This document shows, in pieces, positions 32,929 through 41,423 of a stretch of DNA of 64,000 nt. Origin of the DNA: Bradyrhizobium sp. CER78 (GTDB lineage: Bacteria > Pseudomonadota > Alphaproteobacteria > Rhizobiales > Xanthobacteraceae); the NCBI RefSeq assembly GCF_029846235.1, contig NZ_JARVWP010000003.1, forward strand, positions 310,001 to 374,000, written 5' to 3'. The position numbers and the translations under genes were made by a program. Position 1 is the first letter of the stretch. Each line of letters begins with the position of its first letter. The notes under the pieces are model-generated. The model worked only from the letters and a program-made list of their open reading frames with translations, did not search any database and was not told the DNA's origin.

Positions 32929-33599
32929 CACGCGCCCCCTTGAAGCGAAGTCATTTCGGTCTGTAGCGTCGCGAAAGCCTGCGGGCGCACCTCGCGCATC
33001 AAAGCCGCGATCTGCCGGGCACCGGCTTCCGCCTGCAAAGCGAGCGCGTTGCCGACCGCAGCAAAGTCGGGCTCGGATTTGTGTTGGTTCAGCTTGAAGC
33101 TGCCCTCCACCTCTTCCACCGTCATCTCCAGGCCCACGATCGCCTTCTTCATTGCTTCGAGCCGCGCCGCTGTCATCTTGGCTGACGTCCACGGTTTTTT
33201 CGGCAACAGCCAGTCCTCGAACTTGCCCGTCAGCACATCGATTTGAACCGCGAGTTCCTCACCCGACAGAGTCCGCACCGGCCCGGTCAGATGCACGGCT
33301 TGATACAGCCAGGTCGGCACCTGGTCGGGCGATACATACCAGTCCGGCGACACATAGGCATCGGCGCCGGTCACGGCCAGCAGCCAGGGGGCTCCGCCCG
33401 CCAGCTTTACCAGCGGATTGTGACGGGCAACATGAAACAACGCCCGCGGCGTGCCGTCGTCGGCATAGCTCAGATAGAACGGCAGCGCGGACGCGATCGG
33501 CTTGCCGCCGTCCCACGCGCAGGCAAGGCCGAAACCGCGCGCCTCCGCGAAGGCGAGACTTGCGGCACGGTCGGGCTTGAACGGCTGCGGCGTATACAT
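32928..33599 (-). CDS. PaiB-like FMN-binding protein (putative transcriptional regulator family)
   Basis: The protein has 223 residues. It opens MYTPQPFKPD and continues with the split-barrel FMN-binding fold: LPFYLSYADDG, FHVARHNPLVKLA, DAYVSPDWYV, and the VPTWLYQAVHLTGPVR motif. The C-terminal helix contains KLNQHKSEPD, typical of PaiB. PaiB of Bacillus affects sporulation and protease genes, but most homologues are of unknown function and may be enzymes. The overlap with argC and a candidate leader peptide upstream suggest a link to amino acid supply. Confidence 0.87.
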   Translation of the reverse strand: MYTPQPFKPDRAASLAFAEARGFGLACAWDGGKPIASALPFYLSYADDGTPRALFHVARHNPLVKLAGGAPWLLAVTGADAYVSPDWYVSPDQVPTWLYQAVHLTGPVRTLSGEELAVQIDVLTGKFEDWLLPKKPWTSAKMTAARLEAMKKAIVGLEMTVEEVEGSFKLNQHKSEPDFAAVGNALALQAEAGARQIAALMREVRPQAFATLQTEMTSLQGGA

Positions 33600-33663
33600 G
33601 GTCGAACACTCCTGCTTGACGAAGGAGCCGCCAGATCGAACCGCGTGTCTTTTTGAGAAGAGC

Positions 33664-33686
33664 GCCGCGGGATCAGGTCCGGCGGC
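33664..33686 (-). terminator. Possible attenuator-like hairpin before the PaiB-like gene
   Basis: Read on the minus strand, GCCGC pairs with GCGGC, and after one mismatch GGA pairs with TCC around a CCTGA loop. The hairpin lies 13 bases after the stop of the short leader frame. The following bases CTCTTCTC are pyrimidine-rich but not a true T run, so termination would be weak. Confidence 0.35.
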
Positions 33687-33699
33687 AGAGGCGATGGTC

Positions 33700-33774
33700 T
33701 TAAACGCGAGCGACCGCCCATACCGCGAGAATGCGGCGGCGGCGGGCGATGATGATGGTCGCGGCGTTGATCAT
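33700..33774 (-). CDS. Candidate leader peptide upstream of paiB-argC (24 aa)
   Basis: A frame of 24 codons starts at ATG 33774. Residues 7-9 are three Ile (ATC) codons and residues 11-14 four consecutive Arg (CGC) codons; Val, Ala and Trp follow. The ATG sits 7 bases after a predicted -10 box, the same leaderless layout as the aromatic leader at 6953. The downstream genes include argC, so an arginine signal is possible, but the Ile/Val content would also suit branched-chain control. It is inferred from pattern only. Confidence 0.5.
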   Translation of the reverse strand: MINAATIIIARRRRILAVWAVARV

Positions 33775-33781
33775 GGGCGCG

Positions 33782-33810
33782 GCTATAAGGCCGCACCCTC
33801 TTTGCGTCAA
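33782..33810 (-). promoter_or_regulatory. Predicted promoter of the paiB-argC leader
   Basis: On the minus strand TTGACG (33805-33810) is followed after 17 bases by TATAGC (33782-33787). The leader ATG begins 7 bases downstream, so the transcript would start at about the ATG. Confidence 0.6.
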
Positions 33811-33822
33811 GGTATCATAACT

Positions 33823-33941
33823 CGTCATTCCGGGGCGATGCGAAGCATCGAACCCGGAATCTCGCTCCGCGACCTCTGGATTCCCCGATGCGCGATTGCG
33901 CATCTGAGGTTCGCGCCCCCTGCGCGCGCACCGGAATGACG
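33823..33941. repeat. Intergenic repeat, TTCCGGGGCGATGCGAAGCA family, copy 2
   Basis: It starts CGTCATTCCGGGGCG and ends with CCGGAATGACG, in inverted orientation. It shares the GATGCGAAGCATC and GATGCGCGATTGCGCATC hairpins with the copy at 22614-22715. It fills most of the gap between the metallo-hydrolase gene and the paiB promoter. Confidence 0.88.
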
Positions 33942-33944
33942 GGC

Positions 33945-34934
33945 TTAAATCACCGGATTCCACGGCGCCGGCACGACGCGGTAGCCGCTGCCGTCCTTCA
34001 CCACATTGCCGAGGCCCGGGAACGGATAGTGGAAGCCTTGCACCTGCAGCCGCTCCGCGACGATCATGTCGTAGACGCGGCGGCGAGTTGTCTCGGCGAC
34101 GTCAGCGTCCTGGTCGAAGAACGCGTGCCAGCCGGGATTGGTCGCGAACAGATGCGGATTGTTGGTGACGTCGGACTGGATGAAAACCTTCTCCGAGCCC
34201 GAGGCCAGCACGTAGGAAGTATGGCCCGGCGTATGGCCGACGGTCTCGACCGAGGTCAGGCCCGGCGCGATCTCCTTGCCCCATTCATAGGGCGTGACCT
34301 TCTTCTTGAGGGCAGCCTCGAAGATGTTGCGGTTGTTCTTGAACAGGCCCTGCATGCGGCCGGCCGGCGCACGGCTCATTTCGCCATCGTCCATCCAGAA
34401 CTTCCACTCGGTCGCCGGCACCAGCACTTCGGCGTTCGGGAACGCCGGCGTGCCCTCGGCGGTGAGCAGGCCGTTCACGTGATCGCCGTGGAAATGCGAG
34501 ATCACCACCATGTCGACATTCTTGGGATCGAATCCGGCTGCGACCAGATTGTCGGCGAACAGACCGTTGGCGCCCTTCGAGCTGGCCTTGGCCAGCGCGC
34601 CATTGCCGGTGTCGATCACGACCAGCTTGCCGCCGGTATTGAGCACCAGCGGCGCGTACCAGATCGTCACCATGTCGCGCGGCATGAACGCCTTATCCAG
34701 CGCCGCGTTGACATCGTCCCGCTTCGCATTCGGAATGAAGGAATCTTCCAGCTTGAAGACGGTCTTGCCGTCGGACACCGCGGTGACGAGGATGTCGCCG
34801 ACCTTGTAGCGATAGAAGCTCGGCGCCTGCTTGTCGGCAACCGGCGTCGAGGCGGACGCAGGAACGGCTGATAACAGTGGTGCGGTTGCGATGCCGGCGG
34901 CGCCAGCGAGTGCGTGACGTCGTGTCAATTCCAT
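33945..34934 (-). CDS. Tat-exported metallo-beta-lactamase-fold hydrolase
   Basis: The protein has 329 residues. The N-terminus has a twin-arginine signal (TRRHALAG) and a cleavable hydrophobic core. The zinc motif HxHxDH is at 147-152 (SHFHGDH), with further ligands in VGHTPGHTSY and the IQSDVTNN Asp. The layout resembles periplasmic lactonase-like enzymes, including AHL-lactonase relatives and similar esterases. The substrate is not defined. It appears monocistronic. Confidence 0.88.
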   Translation of the reverse strand: MELTRRHALAGAAGIATAPLLSAVPASASTPVADKQAPSFYRYKVGDILVTAVSDGKTVFKLEDSFIPNAKRDDVNAALDKAFMPRDMVTIWYAPLVLNTGGKLVVIDTGNGALAKASSKGANGLFADNLVAAGFDPKNVDMVVISHFHGDHVNGLLTAEGTPAFPNAEVLVPATEWKFWMDDGEMSRAPAGRMQGLFKNNRNIFEAALKKKVTPYEWGKEIAPGLTSVETVGHTPGHTSYVLASGSEKVFIQSDVTNNPHLFATNPGWHAFFDQDADVAETTRRRVYDMIVAERLQVQGFHYPFPGLGNVVKDGSGYRVVPAPWNPVI

Positions 34935-35085
34935 GTGTTGTCCTTCCCAGTGAAGCGGCGCCCAATGAATTCGCAGTTGGCGGGCGAGGTTGTATCAACG
35001 TTTCGATGCTCGCGCGATGACCGACGGCGCGAGCCGTTTGTTCTCTCGCCTAACCCCCGCAGGTTGGCCTTATTCCGGGAACTCG

Positions 35086-35616
35086 CTACACCACGCGCCA
35101 CATCCATTCGAGAGCCTGGGCGATGACGTCGCCGAACAGCAGCAACGCGGCCGACCAGACCAGCGCGGAGACAAAATTGGCGATCTGGAACTGCCAGTAC
35201 GACATCTCGAAAATGCCGGCCGCAAGCGGCACCGAGGCGCGCAGCGGACCGAAGAAGCGGCCGATGAAGATGCTTGGCACGCCCCAGGTCTTCACGAAGG
35301 CTTCGCCACGCGGCAGGATCTCCGGATAACGCGACAGCGGCCACATCTGCGCGACCTGCTCCTTATAGCGATAGCCGAACCAGTACGAGACCCAGTCACC
35401 GAGCGCAGCGCCAATGCCGCCCGCGATCCAGATCGGCCAGAAATTGATCCCGCTGACGCCGATCAGGGCGCCGATCGCAACCAGCGCGCCCCAGGCGGGC
35501 ACCAGCAACGAGATGAAGGCGAGCGATTCAGCAAACGCCAGCAACATGACGATCGGAGCGGCCCAGGCCTGGTGATGGCGGACGAATTCGGCCAAGGCCC
35601 GCGCAAAATCTTCCAT
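35086..35616 (-). CDS. DedA-family membrane protein
   Basis: This encodes 176 residues from ATG 35616; a longer start at 35712 is unlikely. It has the DedA/SNARE-associated (VTT) domain: ESLAFISLLVPAWGALVAIG, GGIGAALGDWVSYWFGYR, and FIGRFFGPLRASVPLAAG with the conserved arginines. DedA proteins are flippases or transporters of polyprenyl phosphates or phospholipids that support envelope integrity. The gene is divergent from the COX1-like gene, and the FixK-type box at 35699 lies between them. Confidence 0.9.
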   Translation of the reverse strand: MEDFARALAEFVRHHQAWAAPIVMLLAFAESLAFISLLVPAWGALVAIGALIGVSGINFWPIWIAGGIGAALGDWVSYWFGYRYKEQVAQMWPLSRYPEILPRGEAFVKTWGVPSIFIGRFFGPLRASVPLAAGIFEMSYWQFQIANFVSALVWSAALLLFGDVIAQALEWMWRVV

Positions 35617-35698
35617 ATCGTCGTGTGCCTTCCGCTCCGTTGAACCTCGAATGAACCTTTCTAGCGGCACGCAGCCTAAGAACAGGTAAGCCAGCCCA

Positions 35699-35712
35699 TT
35701 GCGTGACATCAA
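35699..35712 (+). promoter_or_regulatory. FixK2-type box
   Basis: TTGCGTGACATCAA matches the Bradyrhizobium FixK2 consensus TTG(A/C)-N6-(T/G)CAA exactly. If it activates in the usual class II position (centre at -41.5), transcription would start near 35747, about 58 bases before the COX1-like gene. An overlapping palindrome GTGAC-N5-GTCAC (35703-35717) is also present. Confidence 0.6.
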
Positions 35713-35804
35713 GTCACAAAGGCGGGGATCAAACGTGATTTCCGGTTAGGCCCCTGCGGTCCAGGCTGGCTGGCATCTCCCTTACAGGAAAAAGGAATCA
35801 CTGG

Positions 35805-36173
35805 ATGATCGGGTCACTGATGATGTGCGTGAGCGTTCTCATCTTGCTGGTCGGAGTGCTCGCGGGCATCGCCATGGGTATCCAGCACGACTTCACGTTG
35901 GGGCCGGCGCACGCGCATCTCAATCTCGTCGGCGGCGTGCTGCTGTTCCTGTTCGGCCTCTACTACCGGCTGGTGCCGGCGGCCGGCAGCATGCTGCTGG
36001 CCAGGATCCAGGGCTGGCTGCATATCGTCGGCGGCGTACTGTTTCCGGCCGGCGTGGCTGCCGTGCTGTTGAAGGGTCCCGCGTTCGTGGCCGCCCCGAT
36101 CGTCGGATCGCTGATGGTGGCAGTCGCCATGGCCCTGTTCACGGTCATTGTATTCCGTACCTCGCGGGCGTAA
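35805..36173 (+). CDS. Small COX1-like integral membrane protein
   Basis: This encodes 122 residues with four predicted membrane helices. His28, His36 and His38 in GIQHDFTLGPAHAHLNLVGG and His73 in GWLHIVGG resemble haem-ligand regions of cytochrome oxidase subunit I and nitric-oxide reductase, but the protein is far too short to be a full oxidase. Such small single-domain relatives are common in alphaproteobacteria and uncharacterised. GGAAAAAGGAA precedes ATG 35805. The FixK2-type box upstream suggests low-oxygen induction. Confidence 0.75.
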   Translation: MIGSLMMCVSVLILLVGVLAGIAMGIQHDFTLGPAHAHLNLVGGVLLFLFGLYYRLVPAAGSMLLARIQGWLHIVGGVLFPAGVAAVLLKGPAFVAAPIVGSLMVAVAMALFTVIVFRTSRA

Positions 36174-36298
36174 TCGCAGGCTCCTGTCTAGGGGGACGGC
36201 CGGGCCCGAGGTGCGGTCGTCCCCATTGGCAGCCCATCCGTGGCATAGTCAAAGCAACCGATTCGCCGCGCCATAACTGGCGCGCTACTTGAAGAAAA

Positions 36299-38359
36299 AT
36301 GGCCAAATCATTGAAGTCGAACGCCAAAAGCAAATCTGCTGACGATCTGTTCGGAGCCTCGGAACCGAAGGGCCGCGCCGTCGCGAAGGCTGCGGCCAAG
36401 CCCGTGAAGGACGCCGAAGCCGGCTATACGGCGGCGAGCATCGAAGTTCTGGAGGGCCTGGAACCGGTGCGCAAGCGCCCCGGCATGTATATCGGCGGCA
36501 CCGACGAGAAGGCGCTCCATCACCTGTTCGCCGAGGTGATCGACAACGCCATGGACGAGGCCCTGGCGGGCCACGCCACCTTCATCGAGGTCGAATTGAC
36601 GGCCGACGGCTTCCTGTCGGTGAACGACAACGGCCGCGGCATTCCGGTCGACCCGCATCCGAAATTCCCGAAGAAGTCGGCGCTCGAAGTCATCATGTGC
36701 ACGCTGCACTCGGGTGGCAAATTCAATTCCGATGTCTACGAGACCTCGGGCGGCCTGCACGGCGTCGGCGTCTCCGTGGTCAACGCCCTCTCCTCCCGGC
36801 TCGAGGTCGAAGTCGCGCGCAGCGGACAGTTGCATCGCATGACATTCGAGCGCGGCCATCCCAAGGGCAAGCTCGAGGACCTCGGCAAGGTCAGCAATCG
36901 CCGCGGCACCCGGGTCCGCTTCAAGCCTGACACCGAAATCTTCGGCGCCAAGGCCGCCTTCAGGCCGCAGCGCCTGTTCAAGATGACGCGCTCGAAGGCG
37001 TATCTGTTCGGCGGCGTCGAGATCCGCTGGCACTGCGATCAGGAGCTGCTGAAGGGCATCGAGGACGTCCCGGCCGAAGCCAAATTCCACTTCCCCGGCG
37101 GCCTGAAGGATTATCTCGCCGCGGCGATCCACGCCGACACGCTGGTGCATCAGGACATCTTCTCCGGCAAATCCGGCCGCAGCGGCGCGCATGGCGCCTG
37201 CGAATGGGCGGTCGCCTGGACCGCCGATGCCGACGGCTTCCTGTCGTCCTACACCAACACCGTGCCGACCCCCGACGGCGGCACGCATGAATCGGGACTG
37301 CGCAGCGCGCTGCTGCGCGGCCTGAAGGATCACGCCGAACGCGCGGGTCAAGGCAAGCGCGCAGCCTCCATCACCTCGGAAGACGTGATGGTTGGTGCGG
37401 CCGTCATGCTCTCGGTGTTCGTGCGCGAGCCTGAATTCCAGGGCCAGACGAAAGACCGCCTCGCCACCGCCGAAGCGCAGCGCATCGTCGAACAGGCGAT
37501 GAAGGACCCGTTCGATCACTGGCTGTCCGGCAATCCGAACCAGGCCAACCGCCTGCTCGATTTCGTGATCGATCGCGCCGAGGAACGGCTGCGGCGCCGC
37601 CAGGAAAAGGAAACCGCGCGCAAGACCGCCGGCAAGAAACTGCGCCTGCCCGGCAAGCTCGCCGATTGCTCCGATGCCGGCACCGAAGGCTCTGAACTCT
37701 TCATCGTCGAAGGTGACTCGGCCGGCGGCAGCGCCAAGCAGGCGCGCGATCGCAAGACGCAGGCCGTGCTGCCGCTGCGCGGCAAGATCCTCAACGTCGC
37801 CTCCGCCGGCAAGGACAAGCTGACCGCGAATGCGCAGCTCTCCGATCTCGTGCAGGCGATCGGCTGCGGCACGCTCGCGCACTACCGCGAGGAAGATCTG
37901 CGCTATCAGCGCATCATCATCATGACCGACGCCGACGTCGACGGCGCGCACATCGCTTCGCTGTTGATCACCTTCTTCTACCGGCAAATGCCGCGGCTGA
38001 TCGACGAAGGCCATCTCTATCTGGCGGTGCCGCCGCTCTACAAGCTCAAGCACGGCACCAAGTCGATCTACGCCCGCGACGACGCGCACAAGGAAGAGCT
38101 GCTCAAGAGCGAGTTCAACGCCAACGCCAAGGTCGAGGTGAATCGCTTCAAAGGCCTCGGCGAGATGATGCCGGCGCAGCTCAAGGAGACCACGATGGAT
38201 CCGGCCAAGCGCACGCTGCTGCGCGTGGTGCTGCTGGCCGACGATCGCGAAGGCACCGCCGACTCGGTCGAGCGGCTGATGGGAACCAAGGCGGAAGCCC
38301 GCTTTGCCTTCATCTCCGACAAGGCCGAATTCGCCAGCGACGATCTGCTCGACGTTTAG
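36299..38359 (+). CDS. parE: DNA topoisomerase IV subunit B
   Basis: The protein has 686 residues. The GHKL ATPase motifs are visible: EVIDNAMDEAL (79-89), VNDNGRGIPVD, and GGLHGVGVSVVNALS. The Toprim domain follows with EGDSAGGSAK at about 471 and DADVDGAH at about 544, then RFKGLGEMMP. It lacks the insert of typical GyrB, and the N-terminal 45-residue Lys/Ala-rich extension is a common feature of alphaproteobacterial ParE. It works with ParC in chromosome decatenation. Confidence 0.95.
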   Translation: MAKSLKSNAKSKSADDLFGASEPKGRAVAKAAAKPVKDAEAGYTAASIEVLEGLEPVRKRPGMYIGGTDEKALHHLFAEVIDNAMDEALAGHATFIEVELTADGFLSVNDNGRGIPVDPHPKFPKKSALEVIMCTLHSGGKFNSDVYETSGGLHGVGVSVVNALSSRLEVEVARSGQLHRMTFERGHPKGKLEDLGKVSNRRGTRVRFKPDTEIFGAKAAFRPQRLFKMTRSKAYLFGGVEIRWHCDQELLKGIEDVPAEAKFHFPGGLKDYLAAAIHADTLVHQDIFSGKSGRSGAHGACEWAVAWTADADGFLSSYTNTVPTPDGGTHESGLRSALLRGLKDHAERAGQGKRAASITSEDVMVGAAVMLSVFVREPEFQGQTKDRLATAEAQRIVEQAMKDPFDHWLSGNPNQANRLLDFVIDRAEERLRRRQEKETARKTAGKKLRLPGKLADCSDAGTEGSELFIVEGDSAGGSAKQARDRKTQAVLPLRGKILNVASAGKDKLTANAQLSDLVQAIGCGTLAHYREEDLRYQRIIIMTDADVDGAHIASLLITFFYRQMPRLIDEGHLYLAVPPLYKLKHGTKSIYARDDAHKEELLKSEFNANAKVEVNRFKGLGEMMPAQLKETTMDPAKRTLLRVVLLADDREGTADSVERLMGTKAEARFAFISDKAEFASDDLLDV

Positions 38360-38389
38360 GCCACAACCGACTGATTTGACACGATTTTC

Positions 38390-38417
38390 CGGCCGCCCCA
38401 GTTGGGGCGGCCGTTTT
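38390..38417 (+). terminator. Rho-independent terminator of parE
   Basis: The 10-bp stem CGGCCGCCCC/GGGGCGGCCG (38390-38399 with 38404-38413) has an AGTT loop and is followed by TTTT. It lies 31 bases after the parE stop. Confidence 0.85.
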
Positions 38418-38584
38418 CATTCGCCTTTCCGGAGCGCACCGTCGGTTTCGTTTTCGGGCGGTTGTGTCTCACCCGCAACAGCATTTCCGGCGGAACTACG
38501 TATAGTCCCCAACATGAGTTTCGGGAATCGGTGCCAGCGCACCCCGGTCAGCGACCCGATCGAACGCTAGTCGAGGATTTGGAT

Positions 38585-39376
38585 ATGAAGAAGATTTTGC
38601 TCGCTCTGACCGCGGTTGCTGCGATGACGGGTTCCGCGTCGGCTGCCGATCTGGCCGCCCGCCCCTACACCAAGGCTCCGGCCCCGATCGCGGTGGCGCC
38701 GAGCTGGACCGGCTTCTACATCTTCGGCGGTGGCGGCGGCGGCGTCTGGGACGCTGACACCGGCGTCCAGTCGACCGTCACGGGCGCGCCGATCCTCGGC
38801 TTCAACCAGCGCCAGGGCGGCGACGGCTGGTTCGGCACCGTCGGTGCCGGTTACGACTGGCAGACCGCCAACAGCTGGGTCATCGGCGTGTTCGCCGACG
38901 GTCAGTTCGGCAGCCTGAAGGGCACCATCCAGGATCAGGGCCTCGGCATCGCCGGTAACATCAAGAACGACTACAGCTGGGCCGCCGGTGCGCGCCTCGG
39001 CTACCTGGTCGCTCCGAACGTTCTGTCCTACGTCAACGCCGGTTACTCCAGCTCGCACTGGAAGGGCACCACCCTGTTCAACACCGCGACCGCTCTTCCG
39101 GTCGGTGGCCACACCAACGGCTTCGATCGCAGCGGCTGGTTCGTCGGCGGCGGCGTCGAGAACAACCTGAACATCTTCGGCATCACCGCGCCGGGCTGGT
39201 TCATGAAGACCGAGTACCGCGCTGCTTACTACGACAACAAGAACATCTCGGAACTCGCCGACGTCACCAACATCTCGAACGGCCGCGACATCACCTTCAA
39301 GCCGTTCGTCCAGACCATCAGCACCTCGCTGGTCTACCGTTTCAACTGGACCGGCCCGGTTGTCGCCAAGTACTGA
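38585..39376 (+). CDS. Omp25/Omp31-like outer-membrane beta-barrel protein
   Basis: The protein has 263 residues from ATG 38585. The signal peptide ends at SASAADLAARPYTKAP, a hallmark of rhizobial Omp25/31 porin-like proteins. The rest alternates Gly/aromatic strands (SWTGFYIFGGGGGG, NSWVIGVFADGQFG, YSWAAGARLGYL) and ends VYRFNWTGPVVAKY with a terminal aromatic. It forms an eight-stranded barrel in the outer membrane. Codon use is strongly biased to preferred codons, suggesting high expression. A clear terminator follows, and a divergent copy-like gene lies at 40447. Confidence 0.92.
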   Translation: MKKILLALTAVAAMTGSASAADLAARPYTKAPAPIAVAPSWTGFYIFGGGGGGVWDADTGVQSTVTGAPILGFNQRQGGDGWFGTVGAGYDWQTANSWVIGVFADGQFGSLKGTIQDQGLGIAGNIKNDYSWAAGARLGYLVAPNVLSYVNAGYSSSHWKGTTLFNTATALPVGGHTNGFDRSGWFVGGGVENNLNIFGITAPGWFMKTEYRAAYYDNKNISELADVTNISNGRDITFKPFVQTISTSLVYRFNWTGPVVAKY

Positions 39377-39411
39377 GCGACTTACTAATCCCTGCTGATC
39401 TAGCAGACGAA

Positions 39412-39439
39412 AAGCCCCGGCATTGTCCGGGGCTTTTTT
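39412..39439 (+). terminator. Rho-independent terminator of the Omp gene
   Basis: AAGCCCCGG/CCGGGGCTT form a 9-bp stem with a 6-base loop, followed by a run of T (39434-39439). It is 35 bases after the stop codon. Confidence 0.92.
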
Positions 39440-39585
39440 GTTGCCTGATGTCTTCGGGAACAACCTCGCGCTCACCTTATCTCACACGTCCTTGGCGCAG
39501 GGCCGACCGGCTGCTCCCGATCTGGTCAGCGTTCCGACGATCGGGCACTCTCGCGACCGGATTCAAACCACAGCGGACAACAACA

Positions 39586-40356
39586 ATGAGAAACGGACAG
39601 TTTGATCTCTCGGGCCGGGTCGCGATCGTCACCGGCGGCAATGGCGGCATCGGGCTCGGCATGGCGCGCGGCCTGGCGGATGCCGGCGCTGCGGTCGCCG
39701 TGGTCGGCCGCAACGAGACGAAATCGAAGGCCGCCGTCGAGGATCTGGGCAAGCGCGGCGTCAAGGCGATCGCGGTTGCCACCGACGTGACCGACAAGGC
39801 CGCCGTCGCGGCCATGGTCGAGCGGGTCAATGGTGAGCTCGGCCGGATCGACATCCTCGTCAACAACGCCGGCATGAGCATCCGCAAGCCACCGCACGAA
39901 CTCGAGCTCGACGAGTGGAGCAAGGTGATCGATACCAACCTCACCAGCGCCTTCCTGTGCTCGAAGGCGGCCTATCCCGCGCTCAAGGCGTCGGGCCACG
40001 GCAAGATCATCAATATCGGCTCGATGATGTCGATCTTCGGCGCAAGCTTCGCTGCGGCCTATGCCGCGAGCAAGGGCGGCATCGTGCAATACACCCGCGC
40101 CTGCGCCAACGCCTGGGCGCCCGACAACATCCAGGTCAACGCCATTCTTCCCGGCTGGATCGACACCGATCTGACCAAGGGTGCGCGCCAGCAGGTTGCC
40201 GGGCTGCACGAACGTGTGCTCGCGCGCACGCCGGCAGCGCGCTGGGGAGCCATCGAAGACTTCGCCGGCATCGCCGTATTCCTGGCCTCGCCGGCGTCGG
40301 ATTTCGTCACCGGCACTGCGATCCCGGTCGACGGCGGCTATTCGGTCATGGCCTGA
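39586..40356 (+). CDS. SDR-family oxidoreductase (gluconate/glucose dehydrogenase-like)
   Basis: The protein has 256 residues from ATG 39586. It has TGGNGGIG for NAD(P), VVGRNETKS indicating NADP-type residues, LVNNAG, and the catalytic YAASKGG with Ser in NIGSMMS. The C-terminus ends DGGYSVMA. The sequence is like 2-deoxy-D-gluconate 3-dehydrogenase or gluconate 5-dehydrogenase relatives; the substrate is unproven. It is monocistronic. Confidence 0.88.
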   Translation: MRNGQFDLSGRVAIVTGGNGGIGLGMARGLADAGAAVAVVGRNETKSKAAVEDLGKRGVKAIAVATDVTDKAAVAAMVERVNGELGRIDILVNNAGMSIRKPPHELELDEWSKVIDTNLTSAFLCSKAAYPALKASGHGKIINIGSMMSIFGASFAAAYAASKGGIVQYTRACANAWAPDNIQVNAILPGWIDTDLTKGARQQVAGLHERVLARTPAARWGAIEDFAGIAVFLASPASDFVTGTAIPVDGGYSVMA

Positions 40357-40395
40357 GACACACACGAGCCCGAAACACGCTGGCCCGAAACACAA

Positions 40396-40419
40396 GAGCC
40401 CCGGCAACCGCCGGGGCTC
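40396..40419 (-). terminator. Terminator-like hairpin between convergent genes
   Basis: GAGCCCCGG and CCGGGGCTC pair across a CAACCG loop. On the minus strand it is followed by a T-rich stretch (TTGTGTTT), so it probably terminates the Omp gene ending at 40447. On the plus strand no T run follows. Confidence 0.7.
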
Positions 40420-40446
40420 CTGCATCCTGTTCGCCTCAGTCTTGGT

Positions 40447-41223
40447 TCAGTAGCGCGCGATGACCGGCGCGTCGAACTTGTAGTTCATGCGCACCACCGC
40501 CCACTGGATGTCGCGCGGCTTGGCGTCGAACGCATAGGTGCCCGCGGCCGTGCCGGCGAGCTGATAGGTCTGACGCTCGAACGCCGCGTAATTGTACTCG
40601 ACGCCGATGGTCCAGTTGCGGGTGATGCCGTACTCCCAGCCGGCACCGATGGTCCAGCCGCTGGCCCAATGGGTCTGGCTGCCGGAGCCGGTCGACGGCG
40701 GAACGTTGTCGACGACGGACAGGCGGTTGTTCACGCCGGCATAGCCGCCCTTGAAATAGAGCAGATTGTTCTGGATCGCGTAGCCGGCACGGCCGACGAT
40801 CGTCGCCATGACATTCGAGCGCCAGCTGAATTGATCGTCGCGGCCGATTCCGAACACCGTGTTGGTGACGCGGCCGGAATTGTCGAGCCCGGAGACCGTG
40901 CCCTCGACGCCGAACACGAAGTCGTTGGCCTGCCAGTTGTAGCCGATCTGACCGCCGCCCACGAAGCCCGAGCCGCGCTGCCGAAAGCCCTGGCCGGGCG
41001 CGAGATCGCCGAACACCGTCGTGTTCGCGCTGTTGACCCACTGCTCGTTGGTCCAGGCGCCGCCGAGATGGCCGCCGACATAGAAGCCGGACCAGTTGTA
41101 GAGCGTTTCGACATAGGCCGGCGCCTTGGTGTAGGGACGCGCCGCGAGATCGGCGGCCGCGGCGGCACTGAGGCCGAGCGCGCTGGTTGCAGTCAACACG
41201 GCAATGAATTTGGCACGAAACAC
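40447..41223 (-). CDS. Omp25/Omp31-like outer-membrane beta-barrel protein (second copy)
   Basis: The protein has 258 residues from GTG 41223, with GGGGGTG upstream. The signal peptide ends at AAAAADLAARPYTKAP, the same junction as the Omp at 38585. Barrel strands include YNWSGFYVGGHLGG, IGYNWQANDFVFGVEG and TIGVEYNYAAFE, and the C-terminus ends DAPVIARY. It is a diverged paralogue with its own terminator, convergent with the SDR gene between them. Confidence 0.9.
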   Translation of the reverse strand: MFRAKFIAVLTATSALGLSAAAAADLAARPYTKAPAYVETLYNWSGFYVGGHLGGAWTNEQWVNSANTTVFGDLAPGQGFRQRGSGFVGGGQIGYNWQANDFVFGVEGTVSGLDNSGRVTNTVFGIGRDDQFSWRSNVMATIVGRAGYAIQNNLLYFKGGYAGVNNRLSVVDNVPPSTGSGSQTHWASGWTIGAGWEYGITRNWTIGVEYNYAAFERQTYQLAGTAAGTYAFDAKPRDIQWAVVRMNYKFDAPVIARY

Positions 41224-41423
41224 GATGGCACCCCCAGGTTGTCCGATGGGCACCAGCTTTCCCAGAGAGACCCTTACCAAAAGAAAACCGCGGGAACCGG
41301 CAGTGCAGAATCCGTGACCGCCGGTTTCGAATCATGTCTCGCTGTTGCAACCGCGCAACTTCTAGCAGCCAGATTAAGCAGCTGTTATCCTTGATAAATT
41401 CCTTCCGCGCGCACGGCCACGCG

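Noticed and set aside
36308..38089. 593-residue open frame on the minus strand
   Set aside because: Antisense to parE, which is complete. No motifs or start context.
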